Shown here: piece after piece, positions 47,440-54,883 of the stretch
How positions within the stretch are numbered: position 1 is the first letter of the stretch
Layout: every line of letters begins with the position of its first letter
Program-made: the position numbers and the translations under genes
The notes under the pieces: model-generated
Seen by the model: the letters and a program-made list of their open reading frames with translations, nothing else
What the model was told of the DNA's origin: nothing
Database searches by the model: none
From: Clostridium homopropionicum DSM 5847
GTDB taxonomy: Bacteria > Bacillota > Clostridia > Clostridiales > Clostridiaceae
DNA: 64,000 bases
Assembly: GCF_001263795.1 (NCBI RefSeq)
Contig: NZ_LHUR01000031.1
Coordinates: forward strand, 111,124-175,123
Reading direction: 5' to 3'

Positions 47440-48373
47440 CAAAACAGGCATAGTATTAGAAATAAAAAATAGGAAAGCCTGCATAATGACTCCCAGCGGA
47501 GAGTTTGCAGAGGTTAAAATTCTAGGGGACAGTCCCACAATTGGAAGTACTTATACTGGTGCTCTAGAACAAAAACTACCTTTATTTAAATATATAGCTG
47601 CAGCTGCTTGTTTTATTTTATTTATAACAACTGGATCAACCGCCTATGCTTATTACACTCCAGTTGCCTCAATAGTTGTAGATATTAACCCCTCCCTAGA
47701 ACTTAAGGTAAATAAATGGAATAGAATTATAAAAGCAGCTGCATTAAATGAAGACGGGCAAAAGATGTTAGACTCATTGAGTATAAAAAATAAAACCATA
47801 GATGATGGTCTCAGCATGATTTTAGAAGAAGCAGAAAAGGAGAATTTCATAAATCCGTCTAATAAAACTGATATTAATGTATCCTTATCAATTAAAACCT
47901 TAGATAAAGCTTCAAAAAATAAGGAAACTATCGGGGACAGTCCTGAAAATTCTATTAGCTTACCTAAATTTGAAAGCAAGCTTAAGGAAAAGAATTTAAG
48001 TGGAGAAATAAACAATAAAGTAATAAACTCTGATAAAAATACAGATACAAATATTCCAAAAAATGATATAATAGATAAAGAAAAACAAGCTCCAAAGGTT
48101 AATACTGAGGATAAAAATAAAGAAAATAAAATTGATTCCAAAGAAAATAAAAATATACCAAAAGCAAAGGATTCCCAAATAGATAAAAAGGAATCTAAAG
48201 ATAAATCATCTTCAAACTCAAAGGAAGAGTTTAAAACTCTTCCTGTATTGAACAATGGTGAAAAGAACTCTCAGCCTAATCCTCAAAATGACAGTAAGGG
48301 CACAGAAGCCCATGGGGCAAACGGTAAATCCAATAATTCAGATAACTCTAATAAAACAAATAAGGTTAAATAG
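47432..48373 (+). CDS. rsgI: Anti-sigma-I factor RsgI with disordered exterior domain
   Basis: This 313-residue protein has the RsgI N-terminal domain (GIVLEIKNRKACIMTPSGEF, about 1-50), one membrane helix (YIAAAACFILFITTGSTAYAYY), a periplasmic-type domain (ASIVVDINPSLELKVNKWNR) and a long Lys/Asn/Asp/Ser-rich tail of about 150 residues with no recognisable binding module. The start at 47432 follows AGGTGA; a GTG nine bases earlier lacks a site. It carries two in-frame GGGGACAGTCC copies (47525, 47933), both encoding Gly-Asp-Ser-Pro. Confidence 0.9.
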   Translation: MISKTGIVLEIKNRKACIMTPSGEFAEVKILGDSPTIGSTYTGALEQKLPLFKYIAAAACFILFITTGSTAYAYYTPVASIVVDINPSLELKVNKWNRIIKAAALNEDGQKMLDSLSIKNKTIDDGLSMILEEAEKENFINPSNKTDINVSLSIKTLDKASKNKETIGDSPENSISLPKFESKLKEKNLSGEINNKVINSDKNTDTNIPKNDIIDKEKQAPKVNTEDKNKENKIDSKENKNIPKAKDSQIDKKESKDKSSSNSKEEFKTLPVLNNGEKNSQPNPQNDSKGTEAHGANGKSNNSDNSNKTNKVK

Positions 48374-48381
48374 GTGTATGA

Positions 48382-48966
48382 ATGAAGCGAAAAACTGGTG
48401 TAGTGGTAAAAGTGGCCAAGGAGTATATTTGTGTTAGAACTGTAAAAGGAGAATTTTATAATCTAAAGCCTCAAGAGAATACTCCTAAAATTGGAGATAT
48501 TTACTCTTCAATCTTAGCTACTCCAAAAAGACTTGCTGTAAGAAGGATAATTATTTTATCTTTAATTACAGTATTAATACTAGTTAGTATGAATATTTAT
48601 AGATATTTTTCTTCCTCAGCATCAGTTGTAGTATCTATTCCTCCTACTATACAGCTTAAGATAAATAAATGGAATAAAGTTATATCCGTCACTCCTACCA
48701 GTACTCCTGGCCGTAATTTAGTAGAACGCTTAGACTTAAAGGGTGCTTCTTTAGAGAAGGCCATTCAATTGATACTGGAGGAGGCAAAAAACAAAAATAT
48801 TATAAACAAGAACTATATTGAAGGAGAAGGCTCCTTAACTATATATATAACTAATAAAACCAAAAAACAGCAGGATATGAATTTAACAAATCTTAAAAAT
48901 TATCTAAAGGATAGAAAAATAAAATATCTTATTAATAACGATGGACAAGATATGATTTCTGATTAA
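48382..48966 (+). CDS. Second RsgI-like anti-sigma factor
   Basis: This 194-residue paralogue of the preceding rsgI has an N-terminal domain TGVVVKVAKEYICVRTVKGEF, a membrane helix (IIILSLITVLILVSMNIY) and the same exterior domain (ASVVVSIPPTIQLKINKWNK), but no long tail. Two RsgI-type proteins in tandem with one sigI is unusual; this one may modulate or replace the first. It lies 8 bases after rsgI. Its terminator overlaps its last codons. Confidence 0.85.
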   Translation: MKRKTGVVVKVAKEYICVRTVKGEFYNLKPQENTPKIGDIYSSILATPKRLAVRRIIILSLITVLILVSMNIYRYFSSSASVVVSIPPTIQLKINKWNKVISVTPTSTPGRNLVERLDLKGASLEKAIQLILEEAKNKNIINKNYIEGEGSLTIYITNKTKKQQDMNLTNLKNYLKDRKIKYLINNDGQDMISD

Positions 48967-48992
48967 ATATCATAAATATCTTGTCTTTTTTT
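48944..48992 (+). terminator. Intrinsic terminator overlapping the end of the second rsgI-like gene
   Basis: GACAAGATATGAT (48944-48956) pairs with 48969-48985 apart from a small bulge, followed by seven T. The stop codon TAA (48964-48966) lies in the loop. Confidence 0.85.
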
Positions 48993-48998
48993 CGAAAC

Positions 48999-49129
48999 TT
49001 TGTCTCAAAAATGATAATTTATTTTAAATGCAGATTATTCAGTGAATAGCTTTAATTCTTATAATAATTTCACTGCTTTACTTTAAATTATTTATTATTC
49101 TCTTTTTATTTGTCTCAAAAATGATAATT
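48999..49129. repeat. Direct repeat pair
   Basis: TTTGTCTCAAAAATGATAAT occurs at 48999-49018 and again at 49109-49128, each followed by one more shared T. The copies lie in the same orientation, 110 bases apart, between convergent genes. The role is unknown. Confidence 0.6.
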
Positions 49130-49135
49130 ATTAAG

Positions 49136-49169
49136 AAAGACTAAAGGATGAGTAATTCCTTTAGTCTTT
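49136..49169. terminator. Terminator after the acyl-CoA dehydrogenase gene
   Basis: AAAGACTAAAGGA and its exact complement (13 bp, 8-base loop) lie 35 bases beyond the minus-strand stop at 49205; T-rich DNA follows in both directions. Confidence 0.8.
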
Positions 49170-49204
49170 TATATGGTGAGGAGTTTGGTAGAAATCAAAT
49201 TAAA

Positions 49205-50347
49205 TTATTTAAATATATTTCCACTAATAATTAGTTTTTGTATCTCATTTGTTCCTTCATAAATTTGAGTAATCTTAGCGTCTCTCATCATTCTTTCTAC
49301 ATGGTATTCCTTCATGTAGCCGTTTCCTCCAAGCATTTGTGCTGCTTCAACAGTTGCCTTCATAGCTGCATCTGTACAGGAAAGCTTAGCTTTTGCAGCT
49401 GGAATTGAATAAGGTCTTCCATTGTCTTTATCTGTAGCAGCTTTGTATAGTAAGTATTTTGCCTTTTCTATTTCTACTTCTAATTCAGCCATTTTGAATG
49501 CCAAGTATTGATTTTTAAATAACTGCTTTCCAAATTGAACTCTTTTCTTCATGTAATCTACTGCTATATCAAAAGCTCCTTCTGCTATTCCAAGACCTTG
49601 AGAGGCAACTCCAATTCTTCCTCCATCAAGGCTCTTCATTGCTAAAGCAAAGCCTTTTCCTTCTTCTCCGCCAAGTAAGTTTTCTTTCGGAACTCTTACA
49701 TTTTCAAATATTATTTCAGATACTTGAGCAGCCTTTATTCCACATTTATCCTCTATTTTGCCTATTGAAAAACCTGGGTAATTTTTTTCAACTATAAAAG
49801 CTGAAAGTCCCTTTACTCCTTTACTTCTATCTGTCATCGCATATACTACGAAAATATCTGCTATAGGACCATTAGTTATAAAGCATTTCATACCGTTTAA
49901 TATATAATATTCCCCATCTTTAACTGCCACAGTTTTAGCATTACTAGCGTCTGAACCTGCATTGGGCTCTGTTAAACCAAAAGCTCCAATAGTTTTACCA
50001 GATAATAAGTCTGGAATATACTTTTTCTTTTGTTCTTCAGTTCCCCCATTGTAAATTGAACCTGCACAAAGTGAAGTAGTTACTGAGAAAGCAATACCTA
50101 AGGATGCATGTACCTTTGATATCTCTTCAATTGCTATTGCATAAGAAAGATAATCAGCTCCTGTTCCGCCGTATTCTTTTGAATAAGGTAGTCCTAGGAA
50201 TCCCATTTTTGCAAGCTTTTTATAAGCTTCCATAGGGAATTCGCTTTTTTCATCGTTTTCAATTGTAATTGGCAGTAACTCCTTTTGTGCAAACTCTCTT
50301 GCAGTGCTTTGAATAAATTGGTGATTCTGTGATAACATAAAATCCAT
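49205..50347 (-). CDS. Acyl-CoA dehydrogenase, butyryl-CoA dehydrogenase type
   Basis: This 380-residue FAD enzyme of the butyryl/short-chain acyl-CoA dehydrogenase type reduces crotonyl-CoA, or oxidises short acyl-CoA, and usually needs EtfAB. Motifs are GLTEPNAGSDASNA, CFITNGPIADIF, GIASQGLGIAEGAFD-like flavin region, QMLGGNGYMKEY and the catalytic Glu in QIYEGTNEIQKLI. No etf genes are adjacent. It lies about 53 bases after the crotonase gene, so both probably share the sigma-54 promoter at 51235-51250. Confidence 0.95.
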   Translation of the reverse strand: MDFMLSQNHQFIQSTAREFAQKELLPITIENDEKSEFPMEAYKKLAKMGFLGLPYSKEYGGTGADYLSYAIAIEEISKVHASLGIAFSVTTSLCAGSIYNGGTEEQKKKYIPDLLSGKTIGAFGLTEPNAGSDASNAKTVAVKDGEYYILNGMKCFITNGPIADIFVVYAMTDRSKGVKGLSAFIVEKNYPGFSIGKIEDKCGIKAAQVSEIIFENVRVPKENLLGGEEGKGFALAMKSLDGGRIGVASQGLGIAEGAFDIAVDYMKKRVQFGKQLFKNQYLAFKMAELEVEIEKAKYLLYKAATDKDNGRPYSIPAAKAKLSCTDAAMKATVEAAQMLGGNGYMKEYHVERMMRDAKITQIYEGTNEIQKLIISGNIFK

Positions 50348-50400
50348 AATTATTTCCCCCTAATTAAAATTAATTTATATATTTTTATATTTATATATCT

Positions 50401-51186
50401 TTATCTGTTTTTAAATTGTTTTTCTTTTCTCTTTTCTACGAAGGCACTCATTCCTTCTTTTTGATCTTCTGTTGAAAAACATTCCCCAAATAGCTCAGCC
50501 TCTAAAGAAATTGCAGTATCTATATCTATTTGCATTCCTCTGTTAATTGCTTGTTTACAAAGCTTAACTGCAATTGGAGCATTTCTTAGTATTTCTTCAG
50601 CCAGTTTTGTAACTTCTCCCATTAGAGCTTCTGGTTCAACGACTTTGTTTACAAGCCCTATTCTATAAGCCTCTTCAGCACCAATAATTCTTGAAGAATA
50701 TATTAGTTCTTTTGCCATTGCCATTCCTACAAGTCTTGGCAGCCTTTGAGTTCCACCAAAACCAGGAGTTATTCCAAGTCCTACTTCTGGCTGACCAAAC
50801 TTAGCCTTTGTTGAAGCAATTCTTATATCGCAAGCCATAGAAAGCTCGCAGCCTCCGCCTAAGGCAAAACCGTTAACAGCAGCTATTACAGGTTTCTCTA
50901 AGGTTTCAATAGCTCTAAATACTTTGTTACCAAGTATTCCAAACTTTCTTCCTTCGATTACACTCATATCTTTCATCTCAGATATGTCTGCACCTGCAAC
51001 AAAAGCTTTATCTCCTGCACCGGTTATTATAACTGCTAACACTTCATCATCATTTGAAATTTCTTCAATTGCCTTATGTATTTCACTTAAGGTCTCAGAA
51101 TTTAAAGCGTTTAAAGCAGCTGGTCTATTAATTGTTAAAAAACCAATGCCCTTCTCTTTTTTTAAGAGAACATTTTTAAAGTCCAC
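50401..51186 (-). CDS. Enoyl-CoA hydratase / crotonase
   Basis: This 261-residue crotonase-fold enzyme hydrates 2-enoyl-CoA. The oxyanion-hole segments are KAFVAGADISEM and FALGGGCELSMACD, and the Glu residues of the active site are in GGCELS and GQPEVGLGITPGFGGTQR. The substrate is probably crotonyl-CoA, given the butyryl-CoA-dehydrogenase-type gene that follows. A GGAGGGATTAA site precedes the ATG. It is first in the two-gene operon that starts at the sigma-54 promoter 49 bases upstream. Confidence 0.94.
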   Translation of the reverse strand: MDFKNVLLKKEKGIGFLTINRPAALNALNSETLSEIHKAIEEISNDDEVLAVIITGAGDKAFVAGADISEMKDMSVIEGRKFGILGNKVFRAIETLEKPVIAAVNGFALGGGCELSMACDIRIASTKAKFGQPEVGLGITPGFGGTQRLPRLVGMAMAKELIYSSRIIGAEEAYRIGLVNKVVEPEALMGEVTKLAEEILRNAPIAVKLCKQAINRGMQIDIDTAISLEAELFGECFSTEDQKEGMSAFVEKRKEKQFKNR

Positions 51187-51234
51187 ATTAATCCCTCCTT
51201 GTATAAATTATCTTTATATATATATAATTATTTA

Positions 51235-51250
51235 GCATATATCATGCCAA
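51235..51250 (-). promoter_or_regulatory. Sigma-54 promoter of the crotonase operon
   Basis: On the minus strand TTGGCATGATATATGC has the -24 GG and -12 GC separated by exactly ten bases. It lies about 49 bases before the crotonase start codon. Confidence 0.85.
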
Positions 51251-51297
51251 TTTTTATAATTTCCATATAATTAATTATAAATACCATAAAAATTAAT

Positions 51298-51933
51298 CTA
51301 TATTTGTTGTTTATTTAACTTTCTTAAAATTCCTGTTGGTTTTCCCATAGGAAGTAATACAAATCCTAAATGACTGTTAATTACATAACCCCCTACTCCG
51401 TAAAAACAAACTAAAGATACTATTAGCTCTGACCAAGCGGCCATTTGATGTGCAAAATGTGCTGCAATTCCAAAGCTTTCTAATGTTAAGCCTATCAATA
51501 AAAGATCAACAAGTATGAAAGCTATAAATAATTGTTTTGTTGCTTCTAAACTTGCAGCTGTTGCAAATAAAGAAAATATCAAATAACCAAGAAAGAAGAA
51601 CCCCAATTGTTTCACATCGTACTGCTTTGCTAAAACTTCTCCAAACACCCCTGATTTAATCATCCAAGCTATAGCCATTGTCATCCAAAATAGACCAAAA
51701 CAAGTAAATACATTAGCTCCAAAGCTTTTATTATGTTTTGAATCCATTATTCCAGCATAAAGTTGAGCTACTCCGCCTAAGAAAAAGGCTACAGGCACCA
51801 ATACTCCAAGGCCGTTAGTCCATCCTAATTTTTGACTAGCTGCCACCAAAGTAACCATTGAAAGGCCAAATTGACCTATTGCCGTGGGATCAGAACTTAT
51901 ATGTTGAACCATTCTTATATCATTATTCCCCAT
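51298..51933 (-). CDS. satP: Acetate/succinate-type transporter (GPR1/FUN34/YaaH family)
   Basis: This 211-residue membrane protein with six helices has the family N-terminal signature DPTAIGQFGLSMVTL (variant of NPAPLGL), GVLVPVAFFLGGVAQLYAGIM and FGLFWMTMAIAW. Members move acetate or other short carboxylates with protons. It lies 80 bases after the CoA-transferase gene with no promoter of its own in view, so it is probably in the same sigma-54 transcript. Import or export of the acid released by the CoA-transferase is a natural role. Confidence 0.9.
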   Translation of the reverse strand: MGNNDIRMVQHISSDPTAIGQFGLSMVTLVAASQKLGWTNGLGVLVPVAFFLGGVAQLYAGIMDSKHNKSFGANVFTCFGLFWMTMAIAWMIKSGVFGEVLAKQYDVKQLGFFFLGYLIFSLFATAASLEATKQLFIAFILVDLLLIGLTLESFGIAAHFAHQMAAWSELIVSLVCFYGVGGYVINSHLGFVLLPMGKPTGILRKLNKQQI

Positions 51934-52012
51934 AATTTACTCCCCTTAATTAAAATTATTTTTATATTCTTGTAGCAGCTCTCGCTAAGCATACTACCTT
52001 TTTATCTATCTA

Positions 52013-53317
52013 TTAAAATAAGTTTATTTTCTTAGCTTCAAAAGTAAGCTGTTCTCTAAAGCTCGGATGTGCAATGCTTATAAGTGCCTTTGCTCTCTCT
52101 GATATAGACTTTCCTTTAAGCTTTGCCACTCCGTATTCTGTTACAATATTGTCAACTTCGTTACGAGAAGTAGTTACTATTGAACCTTCTGTTAAAGCTA
52201 ATTTAATCTTTGATACTGTTCCACCCTTTGCAGTAGATTGCATTGATATTACTGATTTACCACCCTTTGAATTGCATGCTCCTCTTACAAAGTCAACTTG
52301 ACCGCCTACTCCGCTGTATTGCTTTGGTCCAAGAGATTCTGAGCAAACCTGTCCAAATAAATCAACTTCTATACATGAATTTATAGATACAAAATTATCA
52401 TGCTTTCCTATTGTAACTGGATCATTAACATAATCTACTGGATGGAATTCTACTCCTACATTATCATCTAAAAATTCATACATTCTCTTTGTTCCTAGTG
52501 CAAATGTGGTTACACTTTTACCTGCATGTATATTCTTCTTTGTGTTTGTAACTACACCAGCTTCTATTAAGTCAATCATGCTTTCAGTAAACATTTCTGT
52601 GTGTATTCCTAGATTCTTTTTATTTAATAAAGCTTGAGCTGCTGCATTAGGTATTCCACCTATTCCTAATTGGATAGTAGCTTCATCTGGAACTAACTCA
52701 GCAATGTAATTACCTATAGTCTTATCTACATCAGATATTTTTCCAACTGGTAACTGAGGCAGTGGTACATTACATTCACAGATAGCATCTACTTCTGAAA
52801 TGTGAATAGCACTGTTTCCATGAGTTCTAGGCATATTTTCATTAACTTCTAGAAAGATTCTCTTTGCTTTTTTCTTTAAAGTAATACAAGTACTCACACT
52901 TAATCCAAAGCTAAAGTATCCATGTTCATCCATTGGAGATACAGTAGCATAAAATACTTCTGGTTCTATATATTCATCCCAAACTCTAGGTATTTGATAA
53001 TAGAAGCTTGGTACAAATTCTGCTCTATTTTCCCACATAGCCTTTCTTGGATTGTTTGATGATACATATAGAGTTACATGATTAAATTTTCCGTCTAAAG
53101 CAGGATCCCATATTTTTTGTGGTCTTAAAGAAAGTATAGAACAATGTTTTATCCCCTTTAGATTTTCTTTTAGGGCTCTTTCAGCAATAGCTTCTGGTAT
53201 AGCAAAGGCTTCACCGGCAGCTATGGGACTTGCACATACAGTATTGGAGTCTATTTGTTTTGCTATTTCTTCTGCTAAAGTCAATTTCTCCTTGTAAATG
53301 CTTTGCCACTTATTCAT
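52013..53317 (-). CDS. Acetyl-CoA hydrolase/transferase family CoA-transferase
   Basis: This 434-residue enzyme belongs to the 4-hydroxybutyrate/butyryl-CoA:acetate CoA-transferase group. It has IQLGIGGIPNAAAQAL, the catalytic Glu region LGIHTEMFTESMIDL, and GPKQYSGVGGQVDFVRGA. It transfers CoA between a short-chain acyl-CoA and acetate or a related acid. It is the first gene after the best sigma-54 promoter of the set (53394-53409), upstream of the transporter gene. The exact acyl substrate cannot be read from the sequence. Confidence 0.92.
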   Translation of the reverse strand: MNKWQSIYKEKLTLAEEIAKQIDSNTVCASPIAAGEAFAIPEAIAERALKENLKGIKHCSILSLRPQKIWDPALDGKFNHVTLYVSSNNPRKAMWENRAEFVPSFYYQIPRVWDEYIEPEVFYATVSPMDEHGYFSFGLSVSTCITLKKKAKRIFLEVNENMPRTHGNSAIHISEVDAICECNVPLPQLPVGKISDVDKTIGNYIAELVPDEATIQLGIGGIPNAAAQALLNKKNLGIHTEMFTESMIDLIEAGVVTNTKKNIHAGKSVTTFALGTKRMYEFLDDNVGVEFHPVDYVNDPVTIGKHDNFVSINSCIEVDLFGQVCSESLGPKQYSGVGGQVDFVRGACNSKGGKSVISMQSTAKGGTVSKIKLALTEGSIVTTSRNEVDNIVTEYGVAKLKGKSISERAKALISIAHPSFREQLTFEAKKINLF

Positions 53318-53393
53318 AATTAATCACTCCTTTTGAATTAATATATGGAATTCTAGAATTCTATGATGTATTAATACCTTGATAACCTATAAA

Positions 53394-53409
53394 GCAATTG
53401 CCGTGCCAA
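53394..53409 (-). promoter_or_regulatory. Sigma-54 promoter of the CoA-transferase operon
   Basis: On the minus strand TTGGCACGGCAATTGC is a near-consensus -24/-12 element (TTGGCACN5TTGC), with GG-N10-GC spacing. It lies about 77 bases before the CoA-transferase start codon. Confidence 0.92.
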
Positions 53410-53471
53410 ATATAAAAATCATTGATTTTCCATTCCTAAGCTCTATATTCTAATAAATGATAAAAATTTAA

Positions 53472-53491
53472 GTGTAGAAAAATTTCTACAC
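53472..53491. promoter_or_regulatory. Candidate enhancer (UAS) for the sigma-54 activator
   Basis: The palindrome GTGTAGAAA-AA-TTTCTACAC has two perfect 9-base arms with a 2-base spacer. It is centred about 75 bases upstream of the -24 of the CoA-transferase promoter and about 250 bases upstream of the promoter of the hydrolase gene, positions typical of Fis-type activator sites. Confidence 0.65.
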
Positions 53492-53575
53492 CTAAACTAA
53501 ATAAAACCATATGAATTTATATATTTCTGAACCAAAATCTTTGTAAATCCTTTATTTAATAAGTTTCAAAAGAAA

Positions 53576-53595
53576 ATGTATAATTTTTTCTACAC
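53576..53595. promoter_or_regulatory. Second, degenerate UAS copy
   Basis: ATGTATAAT-TT-TTTCTACAC keeps the right arm exactly and 6 of 9 bases of the left arm of the palindrome at 53472-53491. The centres are 104 bases apart, near ten helical turns, which would allow cooperative binding. The rest of the 53318-53821 gap holds no gene. Confidence 0.5.
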
Positions 53596-53730
53596 TTTAT
53601 AATTCATTATACATATCTTTTCTATATAAACCTCTTCTAACTTATAAGGACTAAAATCCTCAATTAAATAATTACTAAATTATATTGAATATTTCACATT
53701 TATAAGTATTTATTTAGAAATAAATAAAAA

Positions 53731-53746
53731 TTGGCATTATATATGC
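53731..53746 (+). promoter_or_regulatory. Sigma-54 promoter of the metallo-hydrolase gene
   Basis: TTGGCATTATATATGC has exact GG-N10-GC spacing, 76 bases before the ATG at 53822, and matches closely the crotonase promoter. Confidence 0.87.
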
Positions 53747-53821
53747 TATATATAAAGATTATTAATAGAAGTGTTTTTACCCAGATATCACTACTCATTA
53801 AGAAAAAACAAGGAGGATAAC

Positions 53822-54799
53822 ATGATTACAGAAATTTATTCTAACATTTATAAGCAGGAAATACCTTTACCTAAAAATCCATTAAAGGCAGTTAACAGTT
53901 ACATAATAACCTCACCAGAAAGGAACTTGATAATTGATACTGGCTTTAATATTGAAGAATGCAAAAAAGCCTTTATGGAAGGCATTGAAGAACTGGCAAT
54001 TGATTTCACAAAAACCGATTTACTTGTAACCCATCTGCATTCAGATCACTCTGGCCTTGCATCAGAATTGGAAAAGCAGGGAGTTAGAGTTTACGCAGGA
54101 AAGATAGACGGTAAAATGATTAATGACATGACTAATGGCACATATTGGGATAACTTTAATAGATATAAAAATATGTTCCATTTAAATCAAGATAATGTAT
54201 CTGTTGACGATAATCCCGGATATAAATATGCGCTTAAAGAGCCTATTGAATTTACTCCCGTTGAAGAAGGTGATGTAATAAATATTGGAGAATACTCCTT
54301 CAATATAGTAGATATCCCAGGGCATACCCCCGGACATGTGGGCTTATACGAAAAAAATCACAAGCTATTCTTTTGTGGAGATCATATTTTAGACAAGATT
54401 ACACCAAACATAGCCTTTTGGGGCTTTGAGAGAGACATATTAGAGGTATACTTCAATAGTTTAAAAAAGGTATATGAATATGATATTGACTTTCTTTTTA
54501 CAGCTCACAGGAACATTATAATTGATTATAAAAGAAGAATTAATGAACTCTTAGCTCATCATGATCATCGCCTAAATGAAGTAAAAGAAATAATTAAAAA
54601 TAATAAGAAAACAGTAAGAGATACAGCTGCAAATATGCATTGGGAATTAAGATATGATAAATGGGAAGACTTCCCTAAAGCTCAAAAGTGGTTTGCCTCA
54701 GCTGAAGCTGCGTCACATTTAGAGCATCTAGCTTGTATTGGAGAAGCTGAAAAGACAGAGGAAGATGGAATATTATATTATAAGCTAAAAAGTAATTAA
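53822..54799 (+). CDS. Metallo-beta-lactamase-fold hydrolase
   Basis: This 325-residue protein of the MBL superfamily has metal motif THLHSDHSGL (HxHxDH), further ligands in IPGHTPGHVGLY, CGDHIL and the terminal TAHR. A C-terminal extension of about 100 residues is helical. Such proteins include thioesterase- and glyoxalase-II-like hydrolases; hydrolysis of an acyl-CoA or thioester would suit the regulon (inference). The ATG at 53822 is chosen because AAGGAGGATAAC precedes it, although a longer frame opens at 53771. Confidence 0.9.
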   Translation: MITEIYSNIYKQEIPLPKNPLKAVNSYIITSPERNLIIDTGFNIEECKKAFMEGIEELAIDFTKTDLLVTHLHSDHSGLASELEKQGVRVYAGKIDGKMINDMTNGTYWDNFNRYKNMFHLNQDNVSVDDNPGYKYALKEPIEFTPVEEGDVINIGEYSFNIVDIPGHTPGHVGLYEKNHKLFFCGDHILDKITPNIAFWGFERDILEVYFNSLKKVYEYDIDFLFTAHRNIIIDYKRRINELLAHHDHRLNEVKEIIKNNKKTVRDTAANMHWELRYDKWEDFPKAQKWFASAEAASHLEHLACIGEAEKTEEDGILYYKLKSN

Positions 54800-54837
54800 T
54801 AAAAATATATGGTTTATTTTAGATTACTATAGACTAT

Positions 54838-54879
54838 TAGGGAAATACCAATAGCAATAAATCAATTAGTATTTCCCTA
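54838..54879. terminator. Shared terminator between the hydrolase and the regulator gene
   Basis: TAGGGAAATAC (54838-54848) and its exact complement (54869-54879) form an 11-bp stem between two convergent genes. Confidence 0.75.
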
Positions 54880-54883
54880 GTAT

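Noticed and set aside
47653..48255. 200-residue minus-strand frame opposite rsgI
   Set aside because: It is an antisense shadow of the Lys/Asn/Ser-rich RsgI tail.
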